From Thauera phenylacetica B4P (GTDB taxonomy: Bacteria > Pseudomonadota > Gammaproteobacteria > Burkholderiales > Rhodocyclaceae), in contig NZ_AMXF01000015.1 of assembly GCF_000310225.1 (NCBI RefSeq), forward strand, positions 1 to 41,017: a stretch of 41,017 nucleotides of DNA, read 5' to 3'. Below the pieces are notes generated by a model. It saw only the letters and a list, made by a program, of their open reading frames with translations. It did not search any database and was not told the DNA's origin. This document shows, piece by piece, positions 1 through 7,181 of this stretch. A program made the translations under genes and the position numbers. Numbering within the stretch: the first letter of the stretch is position 1; the number at the start of each line of letters is the position of its first letter.

Positions 1-305
1 GCGCGTTCCTTGCTGGCGCGGCCTTCGCGCCAGCGCCGCCAGCGCCGCTCCAGGAAGAGCGCGGCCGGGGCCGCGGCGAGGCCGGCGAGCCAGCCGCCCA
101 GGCTGGCGCCGAAGCCGCCCCACAACGAGGTCAGCAGCAGCAGCGTCGCGACCGAGGGCATGGCCACCGCGTAGCGCAGGATGACCTGCCAGCGCGAGGC
201 GAGCTCCTCCGGCACCACCAGGCGCGGGTCGTACATCCCGGCCATGAACCAGGGCACGAAGGAGACCAGCAGGCCGAAGGCGATCCCTTGGAGAAATTCG
301 AACAT
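1..305 (-). CDS. Small membrane protein, C-terminus cut off by the window edge
   Basis: An open frame starts at an ATG at 303-305 and runs leftwards off the window, giving 101 codons with no stop. The product begins MFEFLQGIAFGLLVSFVPW. It has a hydrophobic N-terminal helix (about residues 5-24), a short polar loop containing YDPRLVVPEEL, a second hydrophobic stretch (about 45-85, rich in Leu, Ala and Gly) and a basic tail (RRWRRWREGR). This suggests a two- or three-helix inner-membrane protein. I do not recognise the family and assign no function. The 5' side is REP-rich intergenic DNA with no clear Shine-Dalgarno sequence. That this is a real gene rests on the clean open frame, membrane-like composition and same-strand neighbours. 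Confidence 0.6.
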   Translation of the reverse strand, partial: MFEFLQGIAFGLLVSFVPWFMAGMYDPRLVVPEELASRWQVILRYAVAMPSVATLLLLTSLWGGFGASLGGWLAGLAAAPAALFLERRWRRWREGRASKER

Positions 306-374
306 CGAGGCCTCAAGTTGCGTTGCGGGGCGGGAGCGGGCGGGCCAGCGAACCGCTCAGGCTCGAACGCTGCA

Positions 375-585
375 TTCGCGCCTGCCGGCGCTCCTACACA
401 AACCGCCGCGGCTTCGGCCCATGTAGGAGCTGCGGCAGCCGCGAATGTAGGAGCTGCGGCAGCCACGAATGTAAGAGCGCCGACAGCCGCGAATGTAGGA
501 GCGGCGGCAGCCGCGAATGGGCGGTCGGTCGCAGGATGGGTGTGCAGGTTTCGATCGCTGCATTCGCGGGCAAGCCCGCTCCCAC
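375..585. repeat. Cluster of GTAG-type REP elements, including four head-to-tail 24-bp copies
   Basis: The gene-free stretch 306-651 is mostly REP sequence. An inverted GTAG element (TTCGCGCC...CTCCTAC) lies at 375-397. Four direct copies of a 24-bp unit beginning GTAGGAGC (the third begins GTAAGAGC) start at 423, 447, 471 and 495 and end near 518. A different palindromic unit, GCGGGCAAGCCCGC flanked by TTC and TCCCAC, sits at about 563-585. GTAG-headed REPs are typical of several proteobacteria and are moved by RAYT transposases; none is encoded here. The repeats separate the partial membrane-protein gene from the 3' end of the YbhB-like gene. I see no gene in this interval. Confidence 0.85.
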
Positions 586-651
586 CGGGACCGCATGCAC
601 CGCAGGCCCGCCGCGCCCATTCCCGTCCGCAGTCCCATGCCCGCGTACCGC

Positions 652-1284
652 TTACCTGGCGGCGAGCGCCGGGTTCAGCGAATAGGTGCCCGTGAGCTTC
701 GCCTCGGCGAGCACGCGGCCGGCGATCGCCGCGCGCACGTCCGGACCGGTGAAGCGGCCCTCGACCGCGCAGCGCGCGACGTCGAGCGCGTACAGCGTGA
801 ACACGTAGTGGTGCAGGATCTCGTCGTTCCACGGCGGGCAGGGGCCGTCGTAGCCGTGATAGTCTCCCTTCATCGACTCGTCGCCGGCGAACCAGGCGGT
901 GTAATCGTTCACGCCGTGGCGCGCGCCGAGCGCGGCCTCCGGACCCGGCTTGCCGCCCGGGGTGACCTCGGCGGAGAAATCCCCGGCGTCGATCGCGCGC
1001 AGCTCGGCGGGGAGGTCGACCACCACCCAGTGGAAGAAATCCACTCGCGGCAGGCTGGCGGGCACCGTGCGGCCTTCCTGGTTGACGTCGTCGCCCTTGC
1101 TCGGCACGTCGGGGTCGTGGCAGACGAGCACGAAGGACTTCGTGCCCGCGGGCACCTCGGTCCACGACAGCTGCGGGTTGCGGTTGCCGCCCAGGCAGAC
1201 GTGGCCTTCTTCGGCCGGAATGCAGAAGGCGAATTCGCCCGGGATGCGGGCGCCGTCGGTGAAGCTCTGGCTGGTGAGTTTCAA
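652..1284 (-). CDS. YbhB/YbcL-type phosphatidylethanolamine-binding (Raf kinase inhibitor-like) protein
   Basis: A 210-residue protein of the bacterial PEBP family. Conserved pieces are visible in order: NPQLSWTEVPAGTKSFVL and HDPDVPS (about residues 34-63), FFHWVVVDLP (about 83-92), the anion-pocket motif GYDGPCPP, and HHYVFTLYALD near the C-terminus. Bacterial members have mostly unknown roles; ligand binding or protease inhibition has been suggested. The start chosen is TTG at 1282-1284 because AAGGAGGA lies just upstream and the protein then begins MKLTSQSFTDG, the usual N-terminus of the family. There is no signal peptide, so it is probably cytoplasmic. The gene lies 44 bases downstream of sppA on the same strand and may be co-transcribed with it. 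Confidence 0.88.
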   Translation of the reverse strand: MKLTSQSFTDGARIPGEFAFCIPAEEGHVCLGGNRNPQLSWTEVPAGTKSFVLVCHDPDVPSKGDDVNQEGRTVPASLPRVDFFHWVVVDLPAELRAIDAGDFSAEVTPGGKPGPEAALGARHGVNDYTAWFAGDESMKGDYHGYDGPCPPWNDEILHHYVFTLYALDVARCAVEGRFTGPDVRAAIAGRVLAEAKLTGTYSLNPALAAR

Positions 1285-1328
1285 GGCATCCTCCTTGCGG
1301 TGTGATGTGGGTATGCGAGCGCGCGCTT

Positions 1329-3170
1329 TCAAGGCGCGTCGCACAGGCAGTGCAGGTAGTGGTGGCGCGGATCGTTCCAGCGCAGCAGCTCGCGGGCGCT
1401 GCGCTCCAGGTCCGTGGCTACGGCGACGAGCGGGGCGGCGGAGGCACTGCGGCCGGCCAGGTCGATGCCGAAGTCCTCGCCCGCGCGCAGCAGCCGGCGC
1501 AGCATACGCTGCTCGAAGGACTCGCCCGCCGCCGGCCACACCACGTCGTGCCGGGCGAGGCCGGCGCGCGCGGCCGCGGCGGCGATCGCGTCCTCGAGGC
1601 TGCCGAGCTTGTCCACCAGCCCGAGCCCGCTCGCGGCCTCTCCGGTCCACACGCGGCCGCGGGCGACCGCGTCGACCTCCGCGACCGTCATCTTGCGCGC
1701 CTGCGCGACGACCTCGAGGAAGCGCCGGTAGCCGTGCTCGATGCCGAGCTGCATGGCCTCGGCCGCGGCGGGGTCGAGCGGACGCCGCGGATCGAGCGCG
1801 CCGGCGAGCGGCGCGGTGGCGACGCCATCGACGCCGATGCCGAGCCGGCGCAGCGGCTCGGAGAACTCGGGGAAGAGGCCGAAGATGCCGATCGAGCCGG
1901 TCACCGTGGAGGGCGCCGCCCAGATCTCGTCGGCACCGGTGGCGATCCAGTAGCCGCCCGAGGCCGCCACCGAGCTCATCGACGCGATCACCGGCTTGCC
2001 GGCCTCGCGGGTGAGCTGCAGCTCGCGCCGGATCAGCTCGGACGCCCAGGCGCTGCCGCCCGGGCTGTCGATGCGCAGCACCAGCGCCTTGATGTCCTCG
2101 TCCTCGCGCGCCTCGCGGATCAGGCGGGCGAAGGTGTCGCCGGCGACCACGCCGGCCGGCTCGGCGCCATCGACGATGGTGCCCTGGGCGACGATCACCG
2201 CCACGTTGCCGGCGGCATCCTTGGTATCGTCCGCCGCGAGCGCGAGATAGGCGTCGACCTCGATGGCGCGCACGTCCTTGCCCTCGTGGTCGGTCCCCAC
2301 GGCCTCGACCAGGCGGGCGCGCCACTCGTCGCGGGTGCTGAAGCGGTCCACCAGGCCGGCGGTGAGCGCGGCTTTGGCGGCATCGCCCCCGGCGGCGGCG
2401 AGCGCGCCGCGGATGTCATTCACATGCGCATCGACCGCCGCGGGGGTGAGCTTGCGGCTGGCCGCGATGTCGTCGCGCATGAAGCGCCACAGCCCGTCGA
2501 GGAGGTCGCGGGTGGCCTCGCGGTCCTCGTCGGACATGTCGCTGCGGGTGAAGGGCTCGGAGAAGGACTTGTATTCGCCGACGCGGAACACGTGCACCTT
2601 GACGCCGAGCTTGTCGAGCGCGTCCTTGAAGTAGGAGCCGTAGCGCGCCAGGCCGCGCAGCAGCACGAAGCCGTCGGGCGAGAGGTGGAGCTCGTCGGCC
2701 ACCGATGCGAGGTAGTACTGCGACTGGGTGAAGCGCTCGCCGCGCGCCAGGACCGGCTTGCCCGAGGCCTTGAAGTCGGCGATCGCGGCGCGCAGCTCGG
2801 CGAGCTTGGAGAAGCCGCCGCCGACGAGCTCGTCGGTCTCGATCACCAGCGCGGCGATGCGCGCGTCGTCGCGCGCCGTGCGCACCGCCTCCACCAGGTC
2901 GGCCAGGCGCATCTGTCCCGCCGGCGCCCCCCCGGCGCGCAACAGCGCCAGCGGCGGATCGAGCTCGGCCTGCTCGACGATGGTGCCCACCGGCCGCAGC
3001 ACCAGCGCGGACCCGGCCGGCACCTCGGGCTCGGGGTGGAAGAAGAAGGACAGCAGCACGCCGAGGCCGAAGATCAGCAGGGCGTAGAAGACGCCGCGCA
3101 CGACGAGGTCGAGCGCGCGCACGAACATGCGCAGCACGTTCAATAGGAAGCGGAACAGGCCCCGGATCAT
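1329..3170 (-). CDS. sppA: Signal peptide peptidase SppA, long (67-kDa) type
   Basis: A 613-residue membrane-anchored serine protease of family S49 that degrades signal peptides left in the inner membrane after secretion. It has one N-terminal membrane helix (about residues 25-44), then two tandem S49 domains facing the periplasm. The catalytic dyad residues can be placed by motif: the general-base Lys is K201 in GEYKSFSEPF, and the nucleophile is S404 in SVAASGGYW, as in the E. coli enzyme. RIDSPGGSAWASE precedes the Ser region as expected. The length matches the long two-domain SppA rather than the short SohB-like form. It lies 26 bases downstream of trmB on the same strand. Confidence 0.95.
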   Translation of the reverse strand: MIRGLFRFLLNVLRMFVRALDLVVRGVFYALLIFGLGVLLSFFFHPEPEVPAGSALVLRPVGTIVEQAELDPPLALLRAGGAPAGQMRLADLVEAVRTARDDARIAALVIETDELVGGGFSKLAELRAAIADFKASGKPVLARGERFTQSQYYLASVADELHLSPDGFVLLRGLARYGSYFKDALDKLGVKVHVFRVGEYKSFSEPFTRSDMSDEDREATRDLLDGLWRFMRDDIAASRKLTPAAVDAHVNDIRGALAAAGGDAAKAALTAGLVDRFSTRDEWRARLVEAVGTDHEGKDVRAIEVDAYLALAADDTKDAAGNVAVIVAQGTIVDGAEPAGVVAGDTFARLIREAREDEDIKALVLRIDSPGGSAWASELIRRELQLTREAGKPVIASMSSVAASGGYWIATGADEIWAAPSTVTGSIGIFGLFPEFSEPLRRLGIGVDGVATAPLAGALDPRRPLDPAAAEAMQLGIEHGYRRFLEVVAQARKMTVAEVDAVARGRVWTGEAASGLGLVDKLGSLEDAIAAAAARAGLARHDVVWPAAGESFEQRMLRRLLRAGEDFGIDLAGRSASAAPLVAVATDLERSARELLRWNDPRHHYLHCLCDAP

Positions 3171-3196
3171 GCTGCAGTGTCCTCGTTACGGATGGT

Positions 3197-4006
3197 TCAG
3201 CCCGCGCGGCGGCGGAACACGAGGTCCCATACCCCGTGTCCCAGCTTCAGACCACGGTTTTCGAATTTCGTCAGCAGGCGATGCGCGGGACGCGGCGCGA
3301 AGCCGTCAGCGGTGTTCTGCAGCTGGGGCTCGGCGGAGATGATCTCGAGCATCCAGTGCGCGTAGTCCTCCCAGTCGGTGGCGCAGTGGAAGTAGCCGCC
3401 GGGGGCGAGCTTCTGCGCGACCAGCGCGACGAAGTCGGGCTGCACGATGCGGCGCTTGAAGTGGCGCTTCTTGCGCCAGGGGTCGGGGAAGAACAGATGC
3501 ACACCGGCGAGCGCACCGTCGGCGATCATGTCGCGCATCACCTCGACGGCGTCATGCTGGACGATGCGCAGGTTGGAGAGATCGCCCTCGGCGATCAGCT
3601 TGCACAGCGCGCCTACGCCGGGGGTGTGCACCTCGATGCCGAGGAAGTCGTGGTCGGGCATCGCCGCGGCGATGCGCGCGGTGGTCTCGCCCATGCCGAA
3701 GCCGATCTCGAGGATCTTCGGCGCCTGGCGGCCGAATGCGGCGTCCAGATCGAGCGGCGCGGCGCGGTAGTCGATGCCGACCTTGGGCAGCATGTCGTCG
3801 AGGTAGCGCTGCTGCGCCTCGGACATGCGGCCCTGGCGCAGCACGAAGCTGCGGATGCTGCGGCTGGAGAAGCGGTGCTCGGGGCTGTCGCGGCCGATGA
3901 TCTCGACGCCGGCCACGGGCTCGATGCCGGTGCGCGTCACGCTCTCCTGCACGGCCGCGTCGACCGCCGCGACGCCGCCTGCGGCGTCCTTGCCAATCTC
4001 GCTCAT
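3197..4006 (-). CDS. trmB: tRNA (guanine-N7-)-methyltransferase TrmB
   Basis: A 269-residue class I SAM-dependent methyltransferase that makes m7G at position 46 of the tRNA variable loop. The SAM-binding motif is [12 protein letters not shown], followed by [15 protein letters not shown] and the family signature [31 protein letters not shown] and the C-terminal [12 protein letters not shown]...WDLVF are also typical. The ATG at 4004-4006 was chosen because it overlaps the thiG stop codon in an ATGA arrangement, which implies translational coupling. The N-terminal 40 or so residues are longer and less conserved than the core. A later internal start is possible, but none is clearly better. Confidence 0.95.
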   Translation of the reverse strand: MSEIGKDAAGGVAAVDAAVQESVTRTGIEPVAGVEIIGRDSPEHRFSSRSIRSFVLRQGRMSEAQQRYLDDMLPKVGIDYRAAPLDLDAAFGRQAPKILEIGFGMGETTARIAAAMPDHDFLGIEVHTPGVGALCKLIAEGDLSNLRIVQHDAVEVMRDMIADGALAGVHLFFPDPWRKKRHFKRRIVQPDFVALVAQKLAPGGYFHCATDWEDYAHWMLEIISAEPQLQNTADGFAPRPAHRLLTKFENRGLKLGHGVWDLVFRRRAG

Positions 4007-4788
4007 GAACCGATCAGCCCCTGGGTCGGCGAGCTCGGGTCGGCCGAGTAGAACTTGCGCGGCATGCGCCCGGCGAGGAAGGCCTCGCGCCCGGCCTCGA
4101 CCGCCTTCCGCATCGCGCTCGCCATCAGCACCGGGCGGCCGGCGGCGGCGATCGCGGTGTTCATCAGCACGCCGTCGCAGCCCAGCTCCATCGCGATCGC
4201 GGCATCCGACGCCGTGCCCACGCCGGCATCGACCAGCACCGGCACCTTGGCGTTGTCGATGATCAGGCGCAGGTTCCACGGGTTGATGATGCCCATCCCG
4301 GAGCCGATCAGCGAGGCGAGCGGCATGATCGCGCAGCAGCCGATGTCCTCGAGCATCTTCGCCTGGATGGGGTCGTCGGCGCAGTAGACCATGACGTCGA
4401 AGCCGTCCTTGACCAGGGTCTCGGCGGCCTTGAGCGTCTCGGGCATGTTGGGGAACAGGTTCTTGGGGTCGCCGAGCACCTCGAGCTTGACCAGCGCGTG
4501 GCCGTCGAGCAGCTCGCGCGCCAGGCGCAGCGTGCGCACCGCGTCGTCGGCGGTGTAGCAGCCGGCGGTGTTCGGGAGGATGGTGAATTTCTCCGGCGGC
4601 AGCACGTCGAGCAGGTTGGGCTCGCCCGGGTTCTGGCCGATGTTGGTGCGGCGGATGGCGACGGTGACGATCGCGGCGCCGCTGGCGTCGATGGCTTCGC
4701 GCGTCTCGGCGAAGTCCTTGTACTTGCCGGTGCCGACGAGCAGTCGGGAGTGATAGGCCTTGCCGGCGATGACCAGGGGGTCGTTCAT
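4003..4788 (-). CDS. thiG: Thiazole synthase ThiG
   Basis: A 261-residue TIM-barrel enzyme that forms the thiazole phosphate moiety of thiamine from 1-deoxyxylulose 5-phosphate, dehydroglycine and the ThiS thiocarboxylate. The Schiff-base lysine is K101 in the motif LVKLEVLGD. Other family hallmarks are [28 protein letters not shown], the phosphate-binding GSGMGIINP, and [26 protein letters not shown] (two segments). The start is ATG at 4786-4788, giving the usual length; the Shine-Dalgarno sequence is weak. The gene follows thiS with a REP-containing gap of about 200 bases and overlaps trmB downstream. No TPP riboswitch is visible near thiS, and the remaining thiamine genes are elsewhere. 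Confidence 0.96.
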   Translation of the reverse strand: MNDPLVIAGKAYHSRLLVGTGKYKDFAETREAIDASGAAIVTVAIRRTNIGQNPGEPNLLDVLPPEKFTILPNTAGCYTADDAVRTLRLARELLDGHALVKLEVLGDPKNLFPNMPETLKAAETLVKDGFDVMVYCADDPIQAKMLEDIGCCAIMPLASLIGSGMGIINPWNLRLIIDNAKVPVLVDAGVGTASDAAIAMELGCDGVLMNTAIAAAGRPVLMASAMRKAVEAGREAFLAGRMPRKFYSADPSSPTQGLIGS

Positions 4789-4845
4789 GTTGGGAGCCTG
4801 TGAGGGTTGATCTGAAAAGGAGGCCGCAGCTGCGGCGACCAGCCC

Positions 4846-4956
4846 CTGTAGGAGCGGCGGCCGCCGCGAAAGGGGCTTCGGCATCCGCGGGGAATTCGGC
4901 GTCCGCGCGATCGCGGTCGGTGGGCGCCTTGTTCGCGGCTGCCGCCGCTCCTACAG
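4846..4956. repeat. Inverted REP pair between thiS and thiG
   Basis: A forward GTAG REP (GTAGGAGCGGCGGCCGCCGCGAA, starting at 4848) faces an inverted copy (TTCGCGGC...CTCCTAC, 4932-4954), separated by about 60 bases. The pair forms a BIME-like unit inside the presumed thiS-thiG transcript, so the mRNA could fold into a long hairpin between the two cistrons. Confidence 0.85.
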
Positions 4957-4989
4957 GGGCGCTACGGCGCGCCGCCGGGCGCCGTGCCG

Positions 4990-5193
4990 TCAGCCGCCAC
5001 CGACGGCGACGACGATCTCGAGGCGGTCGCCGTCGGCGAGTTTGACTTCGGCGTGGCGGGCCTTGGGCACGATCTCGCCGTTGCGCTCGACCGCGAGGCG
5101 CTTGCCGACGAGGCCGCGCGCCTCGAGCAGGGCAAGCACCGAGAGATCGGGCTGCAGCGATTCGGGCTGGCCGTTGAGGATGACCTGGATCAT
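4990..5193 (-). CDS. thiS: Sulfur carrier protein ThiS
   Basis: A 67-residue ubiquitin-fold protein that carries sulfur as a C-terminal thiocarboxylate to ThiG for thiazole formation. The sequence begins [13 protein letters not shown], contains the [17 protein letters not shown] segment usual in ThiS, and ends VVAVGGG. The terminal Gly-Gly required for adenylation and thiocarboxylation is therefore present, preceded by one additional Gly. It is divergent from metX across a 187-base gap and leads a probable thiS-thiG-trmB group on the minus strand. The length is typical of the family. Confidence 0.95.
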   Translation of the reverse strand: MIQVILNGQPESLQPDLSVLALLEARGLVGKRLAVERNGEIVPKARHAEVKLADGDRLEIVVAVGGG

Positions 5194-5240
5194 GGCGTTC
5201 GGGGCTGTGCAGGAGCCGAAAATCTTATCATGCCGGCCGT

Positions 5241-5269
5241 TTGACTTTTCCCTTCCTGGGCGCTAACTT
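5241..5269 (+). promoter_or_regulatory. Predicted sigma-70 promoter of metX
   Basis: TTGACT (5241-5246) and TAACTT (5264-5269) are separated by exactly 17 bases, a good match to the -35/-10 consensus. Transcription would begin near 5275-5277, just before the first stem of the riboswitch at 5280. That spacing supports both calls. Confidence 0.65.
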
Positions 5270-5275
5270 CCAGCC

Positions 5276-5331
5276 ACCTAGCGCCGATTTGATCAACAGC
5301 TTGCGGGCGCTCAACAAATACGGCTAAAGCG
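5276..5331 (+). promoter_or_regulatory. SAM-II (SAM-alpha) riboswitch candidate upstream of metX
   Basis: The leader has the layout of the compact SAM-II pseudoknot. Stem P1 is AGCGCC (5280-5285) pairing with GGCGCT (5306-5311). Its loop starts with GATTT and ends with CTTGC. The 3' tail CAACAAATACGGCTAAAG carries the conserved A-rich linker and GCTAAA, which pairs back into the loop. Order, spacing and invariant-looking segments match SAM-II RNAs I know from alphaproteobacterial met genes. SAM binding should reduce metX expression. The call is from memory of the consensus, not a covariance-model search. Confidence 0.75.
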
Positions 5332-5336
5332 AGGGC

Positions 5337-5370
5337 ACCCAGTCCGCGTTTCTAGCCGGCTGGGTTTTTT
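5337..5370 (+). terminator. Intrinsic terminator (attenuator) between riboswitch and metX start
   Basis: ACCCAG (5337-5342) pairs with CTGGGT (5360-5365), extended inward by CCG (5344-5346) with CGG (5357-5359). The stem is followed by a run of six T (5365-5370). It lies directly after the SAM-II candidate and only ten bases before the likely start codon, so it is best read as an attenuator rather than the end of another transcript. The segment TAGCCG (5353-5358) can instead pair with CGGCTA (5321-5326) of the riboswitch, a possible antiterminator. Confidence 0.7.
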
Positions 5371-5380
5371 GTTTTTCCAG

Positions 5381-6517
5381 ATGACCAAAATGATCGCACC
5401 CCAATCGGTCGGCGTGGTCGTGCCGCAGCGGGCCGAGTTCACCACGCCGCTCGCGCTGCGCAGCGGCGGCACGCTGGACCACTACCACCTGGTCTATGAG
5501 ACCTACGGCACGCTCAACGCCGATCGCAGCAACGCGGTGCTGGTATGCCACGCGCTGTCGGGTTCGCACCACGTCGCCGGCACCTACGCCGACGCGCCGC
5601 ACAACGTGGGCTGGTGGGACAACCTCATCGGCCCGGGCAAGCCGCTCGATACGCGCAAGTTCTTCGTGATCGGGGTGAACAACCTCGGCGGCTGCTACGG
5701 CTCCTCCGGCCCCAACCAGATCAACCCCGCCACCGGCAAGCTGTGGGGCGCGGACTTCCCCTTCGTCACCGTGGAAGACTGGGTTGAATCCCAGGCGCGC
5801 CTGGCCGACCAGCTCGGCATCCGGCGCTTCGCCGCGGTGGTGGGCGGCTCGCTCGGCGGCATGCAGGCGATGTCGTGGGCGCTGCAATATCCCGAGCGCG
5901 TCGGCCACGTCGCGGTGATCGCCGCCGCGCCCAAGCTCACCGCGCAGAACATCGCCTTCAACGAGGTCGCCCGCCAGGCCATCCTCACCGACCCCGAGTT
6001 CCACGGCGGCCACTACTACGCGCACGGCGTGGTGCCGGCGCGCGGCCTCAAGCTGGCGCGCATGGTCGGGCACATCACCTACCTGTCCGACGACTCGATG
6101 GCGGAGAAATTCGGCCGCAGCCTGCGCCACGGCCGCAACACCTACAGCTACGACGTCGAGTTCGAGATCGAGTCCTACCTGCGCTACCAGGGCGACAAGT
6201 TCGCCGGCTACTTCGACGCCAACACCTACCTGCTGACCACCAAGGCGCTCGACTACTTCGACCCCGCCTTCGAGTACGGCGGCCACCTGCCCGCCGCGCT
6301 CGCCCGCGCCACCGCCGACTTCCTGGTGGTGTCCTTCACCACCGACTGGCGCTTCTCGCCAGAGCGTTCGCGCGAGATCGTCTACGCCCTGCTGCACAAC
6401 CGCCGCAACGTCAGCTACGCCGAGATCGACTGCCCGGCCGGCCACGACTCCTTCCTGCTCGACGAGCCGCGCTACCACAAGCTTCTGTCGGCCTGGTTCG
6501 ACCGCATCGAGGTGTGA
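5381..6517 (+). CDS. metX: Homoserine O-acyltransferase MetX
   Basis: A 378-residue alpha/beta-hydrolase-fold enzyme that acylates homoserine (acetyl- or succinyl-CoA donor) as the first committed step of methionine synthesis. The catalytic triad is visible: S157 in [12 protein letters not shown]322 in [11 protein letters not shown] and H355 in [36 protein letters not shown] and [12 protein letters not shown] are family landmarks. The start is uncertain: ATG 5381 is preferred, but TTG 5369 and ATG 5390 are in frame and none has a clear Shine-Dalgarno sequence. One base separates the stop from metW. Donor specificity cannot be decided here; many proteobacterial MetX enzymes paired with MetW use succinyl-CoA. 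Confidence 0.95.
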   Translation: MTKMIAPQSVGVVVPQRAEFTTPLALRSGGTLDHYHLVYETYGTLNADRSNAVLVCHALSGSHHVAGTYADAPHNVGWWDNLIGPGKPLDTRKFFVIGVNNLGGCYGSSGPNQINPATGKLWGADFPFVTVEDWVESQARLADQLGIRRFAAVVGGSLGGMQAMSWALQYPERVGHVAVIAAAPKLTAQNIAFNEVARQAILTDPEFHGGHYYAHGVVPARGLKLARMVGHITYLSDDSMAEKFGRSLRHGRNTYSYDVEFEIESYLRYQGDKFAGYFDANTYLLTTKALDYFDPAFEYGGHLPAALARATADFLVVSFTTDWRFSPERSREIVYALLHNRRNVSYAEIDCPAGHDSFLLDEPRYHKLLSAWFDRIEV

Positions 6518-6518
6518 G

Positions 6519-7109
6519 ATGACTGCCTACCGCTACGACTATGAAGTGATCACGCAGTGGATCGAGCCCGGCGAGAAGGTGCTCGACCTCGGCTGCGGCG
6601 ACGGCGAGCTGCTGCGCCACCTGATGGACGTGCGCCAGGTGCAGGGCTACGGCGTCGAGAACGACCCGGACAAGCTGCTCGGCAGCGTCAACAACGGCGT
6701 CAACGTGATCCAGATGGACCTCGAGAAGGGCCTTGTCGGCCTCGAGGACGGCTTCTTCGACCACGTCATCATGAGCCTGTCGCTGCAGGCCATGCACAAC
6801 ACCCAGGGCATCCTGCACGAGATGCTGCGCGTGGGCCGCGAGGCCGTGGTGAGCTTCCCCAACTTCGGCTACTGGCGCCACCGCCAGAGCATCCTCAACG
6901 GCCGCATGCCGGTGTCGGAGAGCCTGCCGCACCAGTGGTTCAACACCCCCAACGTGCGCTTCTTCACCATCGCCGACTTCGACGCGCTGTGCGAGCTGAA
7001 CGGCATCGCGGTGCGCGAGCGCCTCGCCTTCGACGAGGGCAAGCTGATGCTGGACGAGCCGAACTTCCTCGCCAGCGTGGCGGTGTACAGGCTGGGACGC
7101 AACGGCTGA
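6519..7109 (+). CDS. metW: MetW, methyltransferase-fold partner of MetX
   Basis: A 196-residue protein with a SAM-dependent methyltransferase fold. The binding-loop motif is KVLDLGCGDGELLRHL (about residues 19-34), then YGVENDPDKL, and the FPNFGYWRHRQSIL segment that marks MetW. It starts one base after the metX stop, so the two are almost certainly co-translated. MetW is reported to be needed for full MetX function in some proteobacteria, and no methyl acceptor is established. The riboswitch and attenuator upstream of metX would control both genes. Confidence 0.93.
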   Translation: MTAYRYDYEVITQWIEPGEKVLDLGCGDGELLRHLMDVRQVQGYGVENDPDKLLGSVNNGVNVIQMDLEKGLVGLEDGFFDHVIMSLSLQAMHNTQGILHEMLRVGREAVVSFPNFGYWRHRQSILNGRMPVSESLPHQWFNTPNVRFFTIADFDALCELNGIAVRERLAFDEGKLMLDEPNFLASVAVYRLGRNG

Positions 7110-7181
7110 GGCGCGCTGGCGCGGGCCTCCTATACTGAACCGTGACCGCGCCGCGGTCCCGGGCACAGGAGACGCGCAGCG

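Noticed and set aside
423-518. CRISPR-like direct repeat with 24-bp period
   Set aside because: Copies are contiguous with no spacers and match the GTAG REP sequence found elsewhere in the window.
652-2325. A long minus-strand frame that runs through sppA in the wrong phase and continues into the YbhB-like gene
   Set aside because: Only the part from TTG 1284 to 652 has family sequence and a ribosome-binding site. The upstream part is Arg/Gly/Ala-rich low-complexity sequence, a shadow of sppA in high-GC DNA.
1302-3146. A 614-codon plus-strand open frame opposite sppA
   Set aside because: It is the antisense shadow of sppA. The composition (His, Arg, Ala, Gly, Val) shows no domain, and sppA has intact catalytic motifs.
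5194-5240. TPP riboswitch ahead of thiS
   Set aside because: The gap upstream of thiS is short and lacks the THI-box core; the structured element in this gap belongs to metX on the other strand.
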